NCBI GenBank assembly: GCA_008508345.1
Contig: QNGE01000837.1
Location: 154,577-218,576 of the forward strand
Length of the DNA: 64,000 nucleotides
Direction of reading: 5' to 3'
DNA from: Paragonimus westermani
Taxonomy: Eukaryota > Platyhelminthes > Trematoda > Plagiorchiida > Troglotrematidae
The notes below the pieces were generated by a model. It saw nothing but the letters and a program-made list of their open reading frames with translations, was not told where the DNA came from and did not search any database. The first letter of the stretch is position 1. The number at the start of each line of letters is the position of its first letter. Shown in pieces: positions 12,701 through 26,610 of the stretch. A program made the translations under genes and the position numbers.

Positions 12701-15700
12701 CAAAAACACTGAACTATGAGCGCCGCTGAATCGGAGACAAGCAATACGATCAACTTGCAAATAAGTTAGTATTTAGAAAACAATTTTTGCCTACTGCATA
12801 ATGAACGATAGAGCTAGACACGAATGTGCGACCATATTAGTCTATCAAGTTTGTTGACTGACACACGACATCCAACTTGATTTCTTTACCAACCCCATTG
12901 ACTCTAGATCGGGGAATGCTAAGTTGTAAAACGACGATCTTAATTGGCTTACGGGTAGATGTTATTGAACGTTCTTTAATTATTCGATCTTTTTCTTAAG
13001 GGTACTATTAATGTTTATCGTTCAGTCTAGAAATTAAATGACATCACGTAAATTCAAGAAGGAAAAAGTAGTCATCGAAAGTGTGCAAAAATCTTGTTCA
13101 TTTTGGCCGTCAAGCGTATTGCAAGTGTGTAAAGGGAACAACGTTGACCAACTGACAAGCCTTCTCATAAGAGTAACAAATGTTAAATCCAGAGCTGTCA
13201 AACAGAAGCGTTTTTTAAGATGTGTTGGAAATTTATACGCTGCCCATGTTACAAAATATATTGCTACTGTTACTAATGCAATCACCCACATGCCCGTTTT
13301 TTCTGTTGGCAAGATGCAACCCAGTGCCAGCAATGATGGAGATTCAGTTTCAAGCCGACCGTGAGAAGCCGTCAAGCGCCATTTTGATTGCCTAAACTTT
13401 AAGGATTTCCTCATCCGTCCTATATTGGTTCACTACATATTACTACATAAGTGTTGCATAGTTCTGAGAATTAACTTGCCACCTATTGGTGTATTTGGTC
13501 ACATTGGTCCATAAGGTTGCTTTAGCTCGTTTCTCAGCATATCACTGACGTAAAATGTAACACATAGATAAAAAATGCCCTTGTAACAGGCTATACTTTG
13601 CGACACTAAATAATGTTCAGTATTCAGCATGAAAGATTACCGGGTAACCACTGTTTGCAACAACAAACAAACCACACTTTTATCATCTCCAACAATTAAT
13701 CTTTCGTTCAACTAAAACAAACGAGATGTTTTGCACGTGCATATGAGAAGACAAAAAAACCAGTTGCGATGTCATTTCAAATATTACTTCGGATTTAAGC
13801 GAATCATTGAACACTGTATGCTACAGTTCTCAAGATCGTTCCTAGCCGGTCACAAGATTACTTGTTTTGTGTGTATGCGGCAGCAATTGGTTCTCGACCT
13901 AACGAAAAGTCTTATCTATGTCGCCACATGATAAAACCATCCATTTCTTGGGTTCTTCACAGGATTTTTCCGAATTTTGTTTACCGTAAACAAACTACAG
14001 CTTGACAGTTTTATCACTGACATAAACGACAACACGCGACCAACCTAGCTTATGCACAGAGTATATCCAATTTGTCTATTGTGTTCTGATGTCTTTCTAA
14101 ATACGTGTTGTGGTTTTCATGCACTCAGATATAGTGCTGGGAAGTAGGGATGGAACACAACTGGGCCCGTCTTGAACTTCTAATACAAGTGGTAAATCCC
14201 ATCATGACTTCCATTCAATTTGCACTGGTTTCCGTTATTCAAAAAAGCCAATTTTCCAATAGTGTATAACCCTCGATGTTTTAAGATGACTGTCATGCAT
14301 CTCAGAAATGTGAGAAGATAATAAGAAGCCTGCGGCATCGTCAGTCAGGTGGGTTTGTTTATTTTGTCTTAGCTGATTATCAATGTAGAAAGTGGAAAGT
14401 TTTGTCTTAGAATCTGTGAACATAAGATCTGTCGTACATCCTCAAAAAGTTATGTTTTCCCCTAATAACTTCACAAATCTGCTGCTACAGTTTCGGTTAA
14501 ATTAGTCGACAGTCCTCCTATGTTCAAAGTAGGTGACGCCAGAGTGATGTGGAACCTACGACAGCTTGAAATAGACCAGTGATATTAGACTTGATCTTTG
14601 TCAATCTTTGGAATACGTTCCCAAGTTTTTATGAACCAGTGCAGTTTCGTTCATTGTTGGTTTACTATACTTAACTTTTCTGTATAAACCCGATTGCTCA
14701 ATAATTTAATCACAATTGTAGTTTACATTGGGTCCTCCAGTCTAATGTTCTGTGAACATTATTAGGCAGGTGTAGAATTTCCATTGAGTAACTTCTGATT
14801 ATCCAGCTTGAAGAGATTTTGAGGCACATCAAAATAATTTCCGCTGTCGTCACTTCAAAAGTGCATACACTAGAAAATCTGAGCCTGCATTTTTCCTCCG
14901 TGTGATGCGTTAAACCATTTCATTCTGTTGCAATTTTCGTCAGCAGATCGTTGTAAGTTTAGGAGTTAAAGCTTCTTGCTAGTTAGTTTTATCGGTCTCG
15001 GTAGGAGTCTACTTGAACTGACGACTTGATTGAATCTACACTTTACGTGAGGCTCGAGAACGAAATCTATGCTCATCATCATGGCTAACACTGTCGTTGT
15101 ATTTAAAACCGTCAGTGCGTCAGTGAACAAAACCGTCAATGGACTGCTGTGAACTTCTGCAAACAATCGAAAAAATGAAAGGAAGGAAATCATGTATGAT
15201 ATTACAAAACCCGCGTGCCTCAACTTTAAGTATCGGGTCGAAATATGCACATCTCACAACCTTACAAGCAAATCGCAAACTAGAGTGAAGCTAGAGTTCA
15301 TCGGATGTGTTGCTGGCTTTGGTGTTTTATATATGACTGCCTGGAAGACAACTCTGCCATCTACGTAAAAGGCTCAAATGAGTGACCAGGATATTAAATG
15401 TGACTGAACAAACAGATAACGCAACGAATCTTAGTTCGGTAACGATCGTTTTCCTCTTCTTTTACCCGGCAACCAAGCGGCCACTCGAACTCTTACGTCA
15501 CTAACATGGAAGCTTGAGGAAAACTACTAGTTGAGAAGCTCACCAGTGAAAATTCAGATTCTCGCCTAATCTCGGTTTACCCGTCATTTCCCTCCGATGC
15601 GTACGACTGGACGCAGAGTTAAAAGTATAACAGCTCAGGGTACAGGTTTTCATCAAATTCAAGGAAATAAGTTCAAAAATACACAGCACAACCATCCGAA

Positions 15701-16677
15701 ACTGAGTTTATAAGTAGTGCTCTAAGCCAGATGAGACATTCTTCTAACGACAAACATGCCACAATTTGAAGGTTTGTTTAAGGTTCAGAAATTACAAACG
15801 ACACTTTGTACTAAATTAATAAAGATTGGAAAAAGTGCTGGCGAGCATCTGAGAGACTAGTACCGTGTACGAACCACACTTTATTACGTCAGGAGCGAAA
15901 CTACAGGAACAATCACTCTGGTTACCTCCATTAGTTTATATCAAATAGAGCGATCAATTCTGCCATATTCCTGCCGAACGCTCTTTGCGTTAAAAAGGTG
16001 CAAAAAGGACCCTTCACGACTTCAGAACGTTTTTCGTAAGCACAGAAGTCTAAAAAGGTGATTTCGACGAAATCACCGAGATATCTCCCTGTAAGTGTCA
16101 ACATTTAAGAGAATCGTTATGGCATATTATTAAAATCACAGCGGTTTTAGTACGTCTTCCGTTACGTTGATGAACCCAGTTTGTCAACGGTGCCAACGGG
16201 TAGGTTTAAATACCTTCATTTATCCAATAGGCAGAATGTTAACTTTCTTTTGTATCTTCTACCCGACATGTTGAGTTCGTAAATAATGACATGTTTGTTC
16301 GGGAACATATCGAACTGATGTGAACAAGAAACTTACGAACACTTGTTTTCTGTGGTTGAACATAAAGTTAACCATAACAAAAACAGAAATTGTTACTAGA
16401 ATGAGTAAGAGAACCGGTCTAAAAAGAAGTTGTGAACTAAGTGTTTGCTGGCAGTTACTTAATCATTGTCTCAAGTTTTCATTTTGGTTGATCGTAGTCC
16501 AGGGGAATGTGAATGTCCACACGAAGTTCTGAGCACAGGAACCAGGCTTATACACTATGCTGTTCACGAATGTGATACCAGTCGGCTTTCGGAGTCTCAT
16601 AATATTTGAACGGTTCCTCTGTTATCTTACAGGCTTCCTTCTTACCAACGAAGTAATTTAAGTCAGTCAAATGGGCA
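9750..16677. other. No gene recognised; AT-rich intergenic or intronic DNA
   Basis: The longest open frame here is on the minus strand at 13034-13414 (126 codons). It contains a hydrophobic stretch (MWVIALVTVAIYFVTWAAY) but has no family signature, and a competing 108-codon frame overlaps it on the other strand. Frames of this length are expected by chance in 7 kb of AT-rich DNA. No RNA gene was recognised. Confidence 0.4.
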
Positions 16678-17220
16678 GTGGTCAGGCTTGAAACTGTTCT
16701 ACTCAGCCCAGTGTTCACCATGCAGGGTGATGTTCACGAATTCTTTCAGGCAACGTGCATTGCCCTCGTGAAATCCGAAAAGAAACCAGGCATCTTCTGC
16801 TGCGAAATACTTAATCGCAACAGGTCACGTAGCTGGCCTCGTCACCACATTTGTTGCCCTACTGTGCAGTCGCAACTTGGAAATGTAGATGGTTTCCAAA
16901 ACACTCTCGTTCAGGTGCTACACAAAGATCCACTGTTGACAGGGAATTATGAGTAATTCAACTCCGCTGCTGTAGGAGTGAAACCGTTTATCCAAATCTG
17001 ATGTGTCCGTGTAACGTACGTTCGTTTCAGTTTTTTCATGCGCTTATTCTTTTCGACCGAGCGCGTTTTGTTTGCAGTGGACGAATTTGGGCTATCCGGT
17101 GGTGTGGCCAAAGACTGATCTCCAAGACCAGCAAACAAGTAGGCCCATACGTAAGCTAGTTCCAGAATACGGACACTTGTCTTTGTGCGATGATATGGTA
17201 TTGCTACTTTAACGGAAATT
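16678..17220. other. GC-richer coding-like island, two convergent open frames
   Basis: A plus-strand frame (16678-16956) contains a cysteine-containing stretch (SEKKPGIFCCEILNRNRSRS) and a block reading QLGNVDGFQNTLVQVLHKDP. It meets a minus-strand frame (17220-16947) reading SVRILELAYVWAYLFAGLGD, then a Pro/Ser-rich and a Lys/Arg-rich segment. Both look protein-like and the GC content rises here, but neither has a recognisable domain or clear splice borders. It may be a worn repeat or an exon of an unrecognised gene. I would not call a gene on this alone. Confidence 0.2.
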
Positions 17221-20200
17221 CATATACAGTCGGACTACGAGATAAACCATCAAAGCCAATCTTTCGAGTCATCCCTTCACAGTCTTATGCAACGGACGGG
17301 CAACACTTGATGAGCTGAACTTTAGCTCTGCGTTGAAACAGCCGGCTGAGTGTCAGAGAAACATGACCCAACGCCTACTTTGGCATGTGAACAACAAAAT
17401 ATTAACGGACAGAAGTTAACGGCTGAAATAACGTTGTGCACACGCTAATTATCACAGATGGAGTAGAGCATTTGATACGTCGGAATGCAACGAGGACTTT
17501 TCAGAACAGTTCCAGCCTATGCTGTCTGCCAGAATCAGGATTTAATTTGCGGTATAGCCTTCAAACCGATCCATTACTTTGAACGCATCAACACAAGCAA
17601 CCCAAAACGCCACACTATCGATAGTAGAGGCAACTGGAGCAGCACGTTGGAAGCAGGGATCTTTCGCCTGAGCCCTCAACTGGTGATGACCTGCAATTTT
17701 TAAAACATGTTGCTGGGCATCGTCTTATCTAAGTCCTTACTTAACAAATAAATCTAAACCTATGTCGCACTCAGGATTAAGAAGTATACTAGTGATAACG
17801 TATTTTGAATTCAGTGTGTTGGTTCTGACCTGACTTCCAAATAACAGAAACTGAAGTGTTCTTCGTGTTCTCGAACTTTGACGAATATTTGAAAATACCT
17901 TCACGGGCTGTTTCTTAGTGACGTTGCAGTTCAGTGGAACAATGATCCTTGTGGAAAGACTGATAAAACTACAATTTTATCATGTGTATCACCCTGTGGA
18001 AAACCAAACAGTACTGCCTGAGATGATAAGGTAAATATGACAGTTTAGAATGCTGTTGATTATTAGTTTGTTTAATGGATAGTGTCTTGCTAGGCGTACG
18101 CATTCACACTGTATTGCCGTTAACTACTGCGTTTAGCAAGCATCGGCGATGACCTTATTGTTTACATCAACACTAAAACTACAACTAATCAAGCGAATTG
18201 AAAAATTCACTTTTCAACATCATGACGAACCAGGATTGAGTGGACTCAGTAATTCTTGGAACCACTGTATCAGTGTAGCACTTCTTCATCAGGAGGCTAA
18301 ACCATACAGTTGTTCAGCAAAATTAGTTACACATCTTATGTAAGTTGAATTCACACTGTTCACTTTAAGCGTCTGGTAACAAGTAAGCTCACATGTCCGG
18401 TTTTCAAATGCGACTTAGTTAGTAAAATTCACAACACGGAACAATCAATTCCTTCTTGAGAAAATATTCGTCGCTGGGCATTCATTTTAATACACATCGT
18501 TTTGTTCCACGGAATGTGAGGTGTGGTAGCAAAGGGCTGAATGTAGGGGTGACTGAAAATGCATATCCCCCTGCTCAGCTTAAAATATTCGTAACTGCCT
18601 GATGATCAAACGATTCGACATTTTCTTCCCCAATTAGAGTGCACTACTTCTCTACGCACTTTCAGATGCCAATCATTTTTGACCGTACATCAATTATTCA
18701 TTTTCTCCCTCAGTAAAACAGCCACCAAACATTGGGCGCAGTTGAATTAGTCATGCGAATTCTTAAATGTTGAATGTATGCGTGTATCAATTGCTTTCTT
18801 GTCTTTTCTTCGATGAGCGCTACTTTTAGTAAGTTCCGCTTCAATGGAGACACCGGATGCTAGTCGGAAGTTGCTAGAATACTGAACAAGTAATGTGCTG
18901 CTGTGCGTGCGCAAGTCAGGCGCATTCAGCAAAACTGAGGAGCATACAAATAATTTAGACCAATGTTTAACACAAACTAGCCTGTGATCTTTTTCACCCT
19001 AATAAATAATGAATATATACTTGAGGTCTTTAGAGAATAATACAAAAAAGTAGGTTTAGCAGTAACATTAAAAAGCCAACGAAATGTGTTATAGGCAAAC
19101 CTAACGTCATGTTTAACTTAGCAGAAGAATGTGATGTAGCACACAAAAATTTGCTCCGAAACCCAAAGTCCTCAAGACTCTGAAGTTAACTAATAAAAAT
19201 GGAAGATCGGTTTGATAGGACGATAGATCGGATTCCGTGTTCTCATTAGGTACGACATAAAAAAGACGCAAAACCACAGAAAACAATTAATTAATAAAAA
19301 AAATCATAAAGACCAAGTACTCGACTGAAATTTTTGAACGACCCACCGTTAAACCCAACCACATCTGTTTCGGATACCTCTTCATCATTCAGCACAAACG
19401 GGGTTCTCCCCAGATTGTAGTTGCATACCCAAGAATCACTCAAAAATTTAGTATGCGGAAGAAATAATCAAAAAGGACTAAACTGGAAAGTTCACACTCA
19501 TGTGTGATACAGTGTATTGTCAGCTAGCAAGTGCCGGATGATTAGATGTCAGTAAAAACAGCTGTGGAGTGTTGAAAGAACGTACCGGCTTTGAAAAGAT
19601 TTATTAGGAAGATTGATATTTTACACTCAGTTTAGAGCAGTGAAAATCCATTGAAGATCCCGTAAAGTCCTCCAATTTGTGAACGCTCAAAATCGTACTA
19701 CCCAGCACACATTTACTCGTAACTCTCAATAGTTGAATTTAATTTTGTTTTGGTCATTTAGTTCGGCTGCAGGAAGCGAATAAAGTCACCAGACAAGTTT
19801 TGTGATACACGAGGCGCAAACTGGTCAGCGGTTTATTGAAGACACCCTAAATACGCACATCAGTGCGAACGTTAACAACGGTCTCACTAAAACTGGTACA
19901 TCGAGGCAGCTTGTTTATTGTAAAACCACATAGGTTAGATAACTACCCCAAGGTCCTAGCGCTGTGCCTAGAATTTGTAAACAAAGACTTAGTGAACCGT
20001 TATTTGAATTGGCCGAACTCATCCGAGGTATAAGTTAACACACTGAAAAGGTTATAATTATCCGCACCAAGCAGAAATGAGAAACGTTTCTGACGTTTCA
20101 ATCACCTAAGACTGCTCTTTCACAGGACTAAGCGACCGGAATTGTTTACCGTGTGGTACAGTCTACCTTTAAATTCACACACATTACTACTTAATTATGA

Positions 20201-20908
20201 CTTTGCTTCTGGCCAAGGAACTAACTGCGATCAGGTTCATTCAACCACTTGGCTCCATACCCTATTGGTGGGTTAAGTTTTGGTGCCATTAATAAGGAAA
20301 TTAACAGAACAGACTAGTACGTGCTTTAGCGGGTTTTCGGGCACGATCTAAAGTAGTTGATTTAATAGATGACTCGGTAAACTGACCAGACGGTTAACCA
20401 AAGGCAAGAAACCATGACCATCGTTTGCTGAAACATCGCATGAGAAAAGGTTAGAAGATTCACTCAAACAGCTTTTTCGCTGAGCCATCATGTCAGAACA
20501 CACCCGGCCTGCTGGTACTTGGTTAAGCTCGATTTATCCAAAAACGTAAACAGGTGCTTTACGCGCAAATGACAATGAATTAGACCATTGTTCCATCATG
20601 ACCTTCAAACTTCTGTTCTAGCATTTCCATTCCTTTTATTAATTCGTTGTGGCTGCCGATGCACATAATCAGGTCGATAATTCATTTGACGGTAGACAGG
20701 CTAAAATCGAAATATTAACATCCTGCAACACATGTTTTCCAACTGTAACACTGAATTAAATGCAGGGTGCCCATATGTTTAAAGCGACTGCTCATAATTC
20801 GAGTAGTATGCTTATTGTAAGTAAACAGGAGCTGATCATCTTCATCAGGAATAAGTGAAACAACGTCTTGCAATTGGGAAACTGAACACCAGTATGCTTG
20901 TACTGCAG
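17221..20908. other. No gene recognised
   Basis: AT-rich sequence with short open frames only. The frame at 17485-17703 (plus) sits in slightly GC-richer DNA but shows no motif. Nothing else is supported. Confidence 0.4.
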
Positions 20909-21131
20909 TTTAAAATTTGACACGATCTCAGACACAGACACAGTCATAAATGATTTCACGTGTACCGATTATTGTTTGACCGCCTTAGCTTTAGCATTTC
21001 TAGCTATGATAAACCTGTACATCTGGTACAGCAAACGAAAAGAAATACAGTATAACAAAAATAACTTAAAACTGGCGAAAGTAAACGGGCTTTGTTGTCA
21101 CAGTGACAGTCGGATAGAAGAAGACCTGTGA
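20909..21131 (+). CDS. Possible terminal exon of a plus-strand single-pass membrane protein
   Basis: An acceptor-like site (TTGTACTGCAG, ending 20908) opens a phase-2 frame of 73 codons to a TGA at 21131. It encodes a short polar lead, a hydrophobic helix (CLTALALAFLAMINLYIWY), a basic stop-transfer stretch (SKRKE) and a tail of about 35 residues ending SRIEEDL. This is the arrangement of the last exon of a type I membrane protein. No partner exons were identified upstream, and the acceptor's pyrimidine tract is only moderate. It lies tail-to-tail with the large minus-strand gene ending at 21896. A chance open frame cannot be excluded. Confidence 0.3.
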
Positions 21132-21351
21132 TCTGAAATTACAAGATAAAGTTTTGAGATGTTATTGCACATTGTTATTTAATTCACTGCCTTAAATGAA
21201 AATAGCTGTCCTGAATACCTTGTCAGCTGACTTACCTTACAAAGGGGTTTCAAAAATATTCTCCCCTTGTGATTTTGCTGCAAACGCTTATCAAGTCTCT
21301 CTACCATCATCGGAGCCATATTTTAAAACAATCCTAATTTGTAATGTAAAC

Positions 21352-21393
21352 GCATTTTCTTAGCACTAAAAGCAAAGTAAGTGAACTCACTTA
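21352..21393 (+). repeat. Dispersed short repeat, copy 1
   Basis: This 42-base stretch matches 42421-42462 at 37 of 42 positions by my hand alignment, in the same orientation. Its centre is a palindrome with arms TAAGTGA and TCACTTA. The similarity fades after about 20 further bases, so the true element may be longer. Confidence 0.6.
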
Positions 21394-21895
21394 TTTTTAA
21401 CTTTCGCCAGGTAGTTTTTGTGTTTTGGAAAAGTTGTATGGCCGTTAGTTATGAAATTCTTCTCCGTGGCGTTAAGCTGTTAATATAAACCATCTATGGG
21501 ATATAATACAAAATTTTGTTTTGCAATATACGTCTCTTCTGAGTTGTAAGATTATCCTGTACAATATTTGAAAATTAATGCAGTTGTAAGAATATGTCTG
21601 TTCTTTCTTCCTGAGCAACCTGTTGATCATTGTACAGTGAGCCTATACTGTGCACATTTTGAACATTTAGAGATCAGACAACTCCTCAGTAATCCCTACG
21701 TTGAGTAACATGCTTATATAACGCAGTATACGATGGCGCAAAAGAAACTCGAAACTTGACAGTGAATTTTATATTTGGCGATCAATAGTGCACATGAATA
21801 TTCAGACAGTTTACAAGTTCAAATCTATCAGTATGTAGAAGCTAATAAACCGCACAATAACCCATAGGTTTTTATATATAACGTTATATAAAATA

Positions 21896-22959
21896 TCATC
21901 TGTGTACAGCTTTTACCGTTGCAAAGGAGTCATTTGTGACTGTACCGCAATTGTTCAGTAATATCAGGTCATCGGACTGGGAGCAATTTACAATCACAGA
22001 ATTCGGTTTTAATGTGTTAGAACTGGAAAACATGGATCGATTTCCTCGCGTAAAGTAAGTCTGCGGAATGACCGCATTTGTATCTTCCATTCGAACGTCA
22101 CTCGGACTGTGTTTACAAAAATGTAAGCCAGATAAGTGATAATCATCCCCTTCCGGTTTTTTTGTAAATGTGGAATGTATTCGAGCACCATATTTCATTT
22201 CCGGGCTTTTAGGGGCATGTGGCTGTTCTATGCTACCGTTATTATTATGATCAGTAGACTGTAACGAGGTAGCAGAATGGCATTCGGTATGTTTCGAGTT
22301 CAGTACAGGTTTCAAGTTATCACAATAGCAATAGTTTTCAGAAGCTGAAATAGCTTTTCGATTCACAGCTGTGTTCATTGAACTGTATCCATTATCATTC
22401 TGTAAACTGCCAATACAGTTCCGAACGGTCTTCAATGGAGCATGTGAGCATTTCGTCAGTCTGTTAGTCTGCAGATAGCTGACGTCGGATGGCTCAGAAG
22501 CAAAGACGGATTGTGCCATCTGCGAACTGTTCGCTGTGTTCAACATGTACTGATCCGCGATTGGAACTATACAGACAGGCGGTGAATTCTTATCCAAACC
22601 TTCAAGATTCTGATGATAAATACTACTCGCCAGTGTAGACCAATTCACTTTCGACAGAATTTCATGACAACAGGTGCTAGTTGGCGAAACCGCTGACTGG
22701 TGTATCATTTCGGGTTTTGTTTTTACTTTTAAAAACCTGTACCGGCGGTACATCCCCAGAAAGATCAGACATACAAGAGTGAGAAGTGATAATAAGACTG
22801 CTGAAATCCAAATTATGTGCGCAATGTTCAAACAAAGAACATAGTGACATTTCAGTAAGTCTGAATTTGCCAGTGGTGAGGATAAAGTTGCAAATCCAAG
22901 ATCAGCAAACTCGCTGCGAACGTAGGTATTGGCTGGAACTGTCGGTCTATCAGGGGAGG
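21896..22959 (-). CDS. Exon 12: membrane helix and long cytoplasmic tail
   Basis: The acceptor CACTTCTCTCTTAG leads into 353 codons and a stop at 21896, by far the longest open frame in the window. The first 48 codons are extracellular, ending LLKCHYVLC. Then comes a clear membrane helix (IIWISAVLLSLLTLVCLIFL) followed by basic stop-transfer residues (MYRRYRFLKVKTK). The remaining 280 or so residues are rich in Ser, Asn, Thr and His and look disordered. Scattered tyrosines (YHQN, YSSM, YHLS) could be phosphorylation sites, YHQN having the YxN form bound by Grb2-type SH2 domains, but no catalytic domain exists. The topology is type I. A frame extension upstream to 22999 exists but would bypass the splice site. 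Confidence 0.75.
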
Positions 22960-25900
22960 CTAAGAGAGAAGTGAGTGGAAAAAGTATTCGGTGAAGCATT
23001 ATGCGTTACGGTTTTCAGCAAATAACAAAATTGTCGTTGGTTTACGGGAATGTTTCCACACAACCAACTTTTACTAGCGATGAAGTGGCAAAAATCTAAG
23101 AATGATCGGGCGATGTGCACTTACTCAACTGCATTACTTAATGTATTGAAACTGTTTAGGAATTCACCGGTTTTCACAGTAATTAACGTGAAGGACACAT
23201 TGGTAGTCTATGCTTTGTTTGATACGTCCGTACGACCTGGCATGGGTGTCGCACATTTTTAACTACCGTACTCTGTTCATTCTTGAACCCTGTTTCAGCG
23301 TTTTGGTTACGTTAATGCAGGTCAACAAAGTTGACTGTTAATTGTGTGTGTTTGCTCTTGAAAAAGTGGTCAAACCAGAACAACCTGGAAGCGTAAAATG
23401 CACCTAAATTTTGCTTCGGGTCACCAGCTTTCCTAAGCAGAAATTAATGGGATCTTGTAATTGCCACCAGAGCCCTCAGTTTTCAAAACTAACGCAATTC
23501 TTGGAGATGAAACTATGCATTTCAAATGAGTGTATTCTGGCACATTTGTTATTGTTAACATGTAATGTGTGCTGAAATAAAAATGTTTTTGATAAGAATT
23601 TACTCAACTTCATCATCACATTCAGGGAAGTGTTGAACTGTCTGGCGGTATTTCCAATTCTACGCGATATGTTCGAATCTGCACGAGATATACTCGGAAG
23701 GTTAGATACAATAAAAAGATGATCACTTGTAACCGCTGGATACTTTCTGCCGGAAAAGCACAGAAATCGAGTTTGGTCCGCGCTGAAGCTAGCTGGTATT
23801 GTACATCTTTATCAAGATGGGGATGTAAACATTGGTCACATCCTCGTGTGGCAACACTGTCAACGACTATGTCGTTGGTGTTCCACCACAGGTTTTATAT
23901 AGTGGAGCAAATTCGTTCGTGAATGATGTTCAGGAAGTAGGTGCTACCATGCGTTTTGTAAGACCTTCCATTTACACCAGTTAGAACCACGACAAATTCT
24001 CCCAATCTTCCTGGAAACCTTGATTTACCCACATAACATCTTTCATCTGATCAGCTAATTTGTGTCCACCTGTCACTCTTCCTAACCTGGCGGTCACGTG
24101 CATGATACTGCTTTGGAGAGATAGAGTAAGATGTGAGTACAACGTAGTAAAACAGAACAGCTGGTTGCTGTCTATATAATCAGTTAACTTTTCATTGCTA
24201 TTTTTACTGCTCCACAACATAATCTTTCGGTTAACCATAGGATGTTAGAAAACTGTGTTTTTGGACAGACTCAGATGTTTATGTTGTCATCTAGTATTGC
24301 TTACAGTGAAGTTGTCTCAAACCGAATTGACGTTTGTCAATGTCTGGGAAGCCGCGCACCTGTTTCGCACAACTCCGCGCATCGTGCCATATCTCGTCAA
24401 CCAGTGAACATCAAATGGAACAAGATGTTATTCAAACAATCTACCTGGTATAAATGCCCAATAGGCAAACTATTCTGGCTAAAGCTTGGTTGTTTATTAC
24501 GATGTAAGAAGCTTTAATTTCATAACAATTTCCTTTATTATTTCATGACAAAGAGACACTATCGCTGACTTGTCATGGTTTGTAAACTGTGACTACTATT
24601 AAACTAAAAGTGTTCCCGCTAAGTTTTGTTGAAAATCGCAGTCAAAGGTGAGAGAAGAAATGTACGCCTTTTACATTGTGAATTCCGACAGTCAGTTACG
24701 TAAAGTTTGACAATTGCATGTTACCCAATCCCAAAGAATATCAAAATCCCTTCTCAGGTAGTGAATCAAAATAAGATATTCAGAATCCCCGAATCTCAAG
24801 CAATGCATAATTTTTGGGCCGAAAACGAAAAACAGACTGAATAAAACATGTGAATTGAAGGGAACGAGATAGACTAAAAGCGCAGCCATTTTTTTAAATA
24901 TGCTTAGGTTTACTGTACAAATATCTAGACGGATTCTCAGTATCAAGTGTGAAAACCGTTCTACGCTTTTGACATTTAAAGGCTAAACCAGAGAAGTCGG
25001 TTATTGAAAGTGTCATCTTTCCAACTAAAGGATGTGTCAAACGTCACTGTTAATCAGGCATTGACCGTTGAGTCCGGCTAACCACAATGAATGATTTGAG
25101 AACTATCAACTAAACTAAGTCGGATAAGAATTACCACACTCAAATAAGTAATCACATTAAAAGGCAAACCATAATGTTAGTATCAATTACTTCAAGTTTG
25201 CACAGTGATCTAAATCCTAGGGTTCTTGTGTACTGTTTTCGAGTAAATATGCGTGCAGCGTGGTCCTCGCTGAATCTTTTTAGAAACTGCAAATTTTTTC
25301 ACAAATTGTTTGTAAACCTCGCTCTCAAGAAGCTTTTTCTCTGAAAAACATTCAGTTTCTACAGGCATGTTCTTAATCCGCTCGTCTGTATATAAAACCA
25401 GGCAGTGAAAACCGTGCGTATCCACCCAGTAAAATTTGATGATTTACTTGGAGACATTTGGGAGAGATCGATTTCCACCATGGAAACATGCTTTCTGTGT
25501 CTTCTTTAAATTTCTTCTTCCCTCCGGTGACAATTCACGCAGTTGATTTTTATCGCGATTGTTGTGAATTATTTGTTGTAAACTGTCTCATAATGCCATT
25601 CCTCCAGCTTGTTAATAGTCGTTTTTTAAAAAGCCAATGAAAATTTATCCCAAACAATAAATCCGGACTGACTGTGTTTTAGACAGTTTTTAACTGTGGA
25701 AAATTTTTGTAAAATGGTGGGTCCTTTGAGCCTCCAATACATCCCTGTCTTAAAGTCTTCAAATTGTTCTCAAAAGTACGCACTCAAATGCTTACAAACT
25801 AACGACCAGCTTGTCTGATAGTGAGGCGTTTGCACCCCAAAGAACAAGCACTGGTGAAACTCTTCTACCACAGCGCAAACAACGGTTATTCTGTCAAGTT

Positions 25901-26610
25901 TCAAAAATGAGGCATGTCAACATACAGGAGCGAGGACCTTATCTCTTACTTTATGCCGATAATATATGAACCTCAACATGACATGAGAGGTATTATGAGA
26001 TCTCAAAAATTCTCATACTTTCATCAGTCGCTTATGTTAAAACAATCTGCTCTGAGTGGTTGGTGCATATCGGGAAAGCAGCAGTGGATTTTGTATGTTA
26101 TATCGTACACAAAAATTTATATATTATAGGCTGTTAGTTACACGCAGGTTGTATGTTTCTTCAACGTCTACTGATCACGAGCAATCAGTGATTGCTGGTC
26201 AACATTGCCCCATGAAACATCTGTCAACTCCAGTTTCGATCATTTTAGAGCGTACCGAACAAATATTTGAGGCTCGTCTGGTGACCACTTCTAAAACCAT
26301 GTTCGGCAAACAAAACTGATGGAATTTCATTCGGGTGCTCAAGAATTAACTCTCTCTCGCCTCATTTTACCATTTACCTCATCCGGACTATCCTACAGAA
26401 ATGTTTTCGTGGATAAACTTCCAAAGCTTACCTAGTCAACGAAAGTCGTCACGATCTGCAAAAGGTATCCAACAAAAACTTTCCACTCAGAGGATATCCA
26501 GGCTAATTTCAAACGTTTAGTAAATGCGACAATCGCAGATTTTCTTTTAAAAATGGCGCGAGTCATAATCCATAATAAAAAGGGCTAGCCTTGCTATCCA
26601 CTTACACTTG

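Noticed and set aside
13034..13414. 126-codon minus-strand frame with one hydrophobic segment
   Set aside because: No family signature and an overlapping frame of similar length on the other strand; insufficient for a gene call.
23125..23207. Open 27-codon minus-strand piece with good donor (GA|GTAAGT) just before exon 12, considered as the penultimate receptor exon
   Set aside because: Its acceptor has almost no pyrimidine tract and its phase would force use of a second-best acceptor in exon 12; exon 11 at 35.8 kb fits the strong acceptor's phase.
25210..25436. Protein-like minus-strand frame in the last intron
   Set aside because: No acceptor before it and no domain; its length is within chance expectation.
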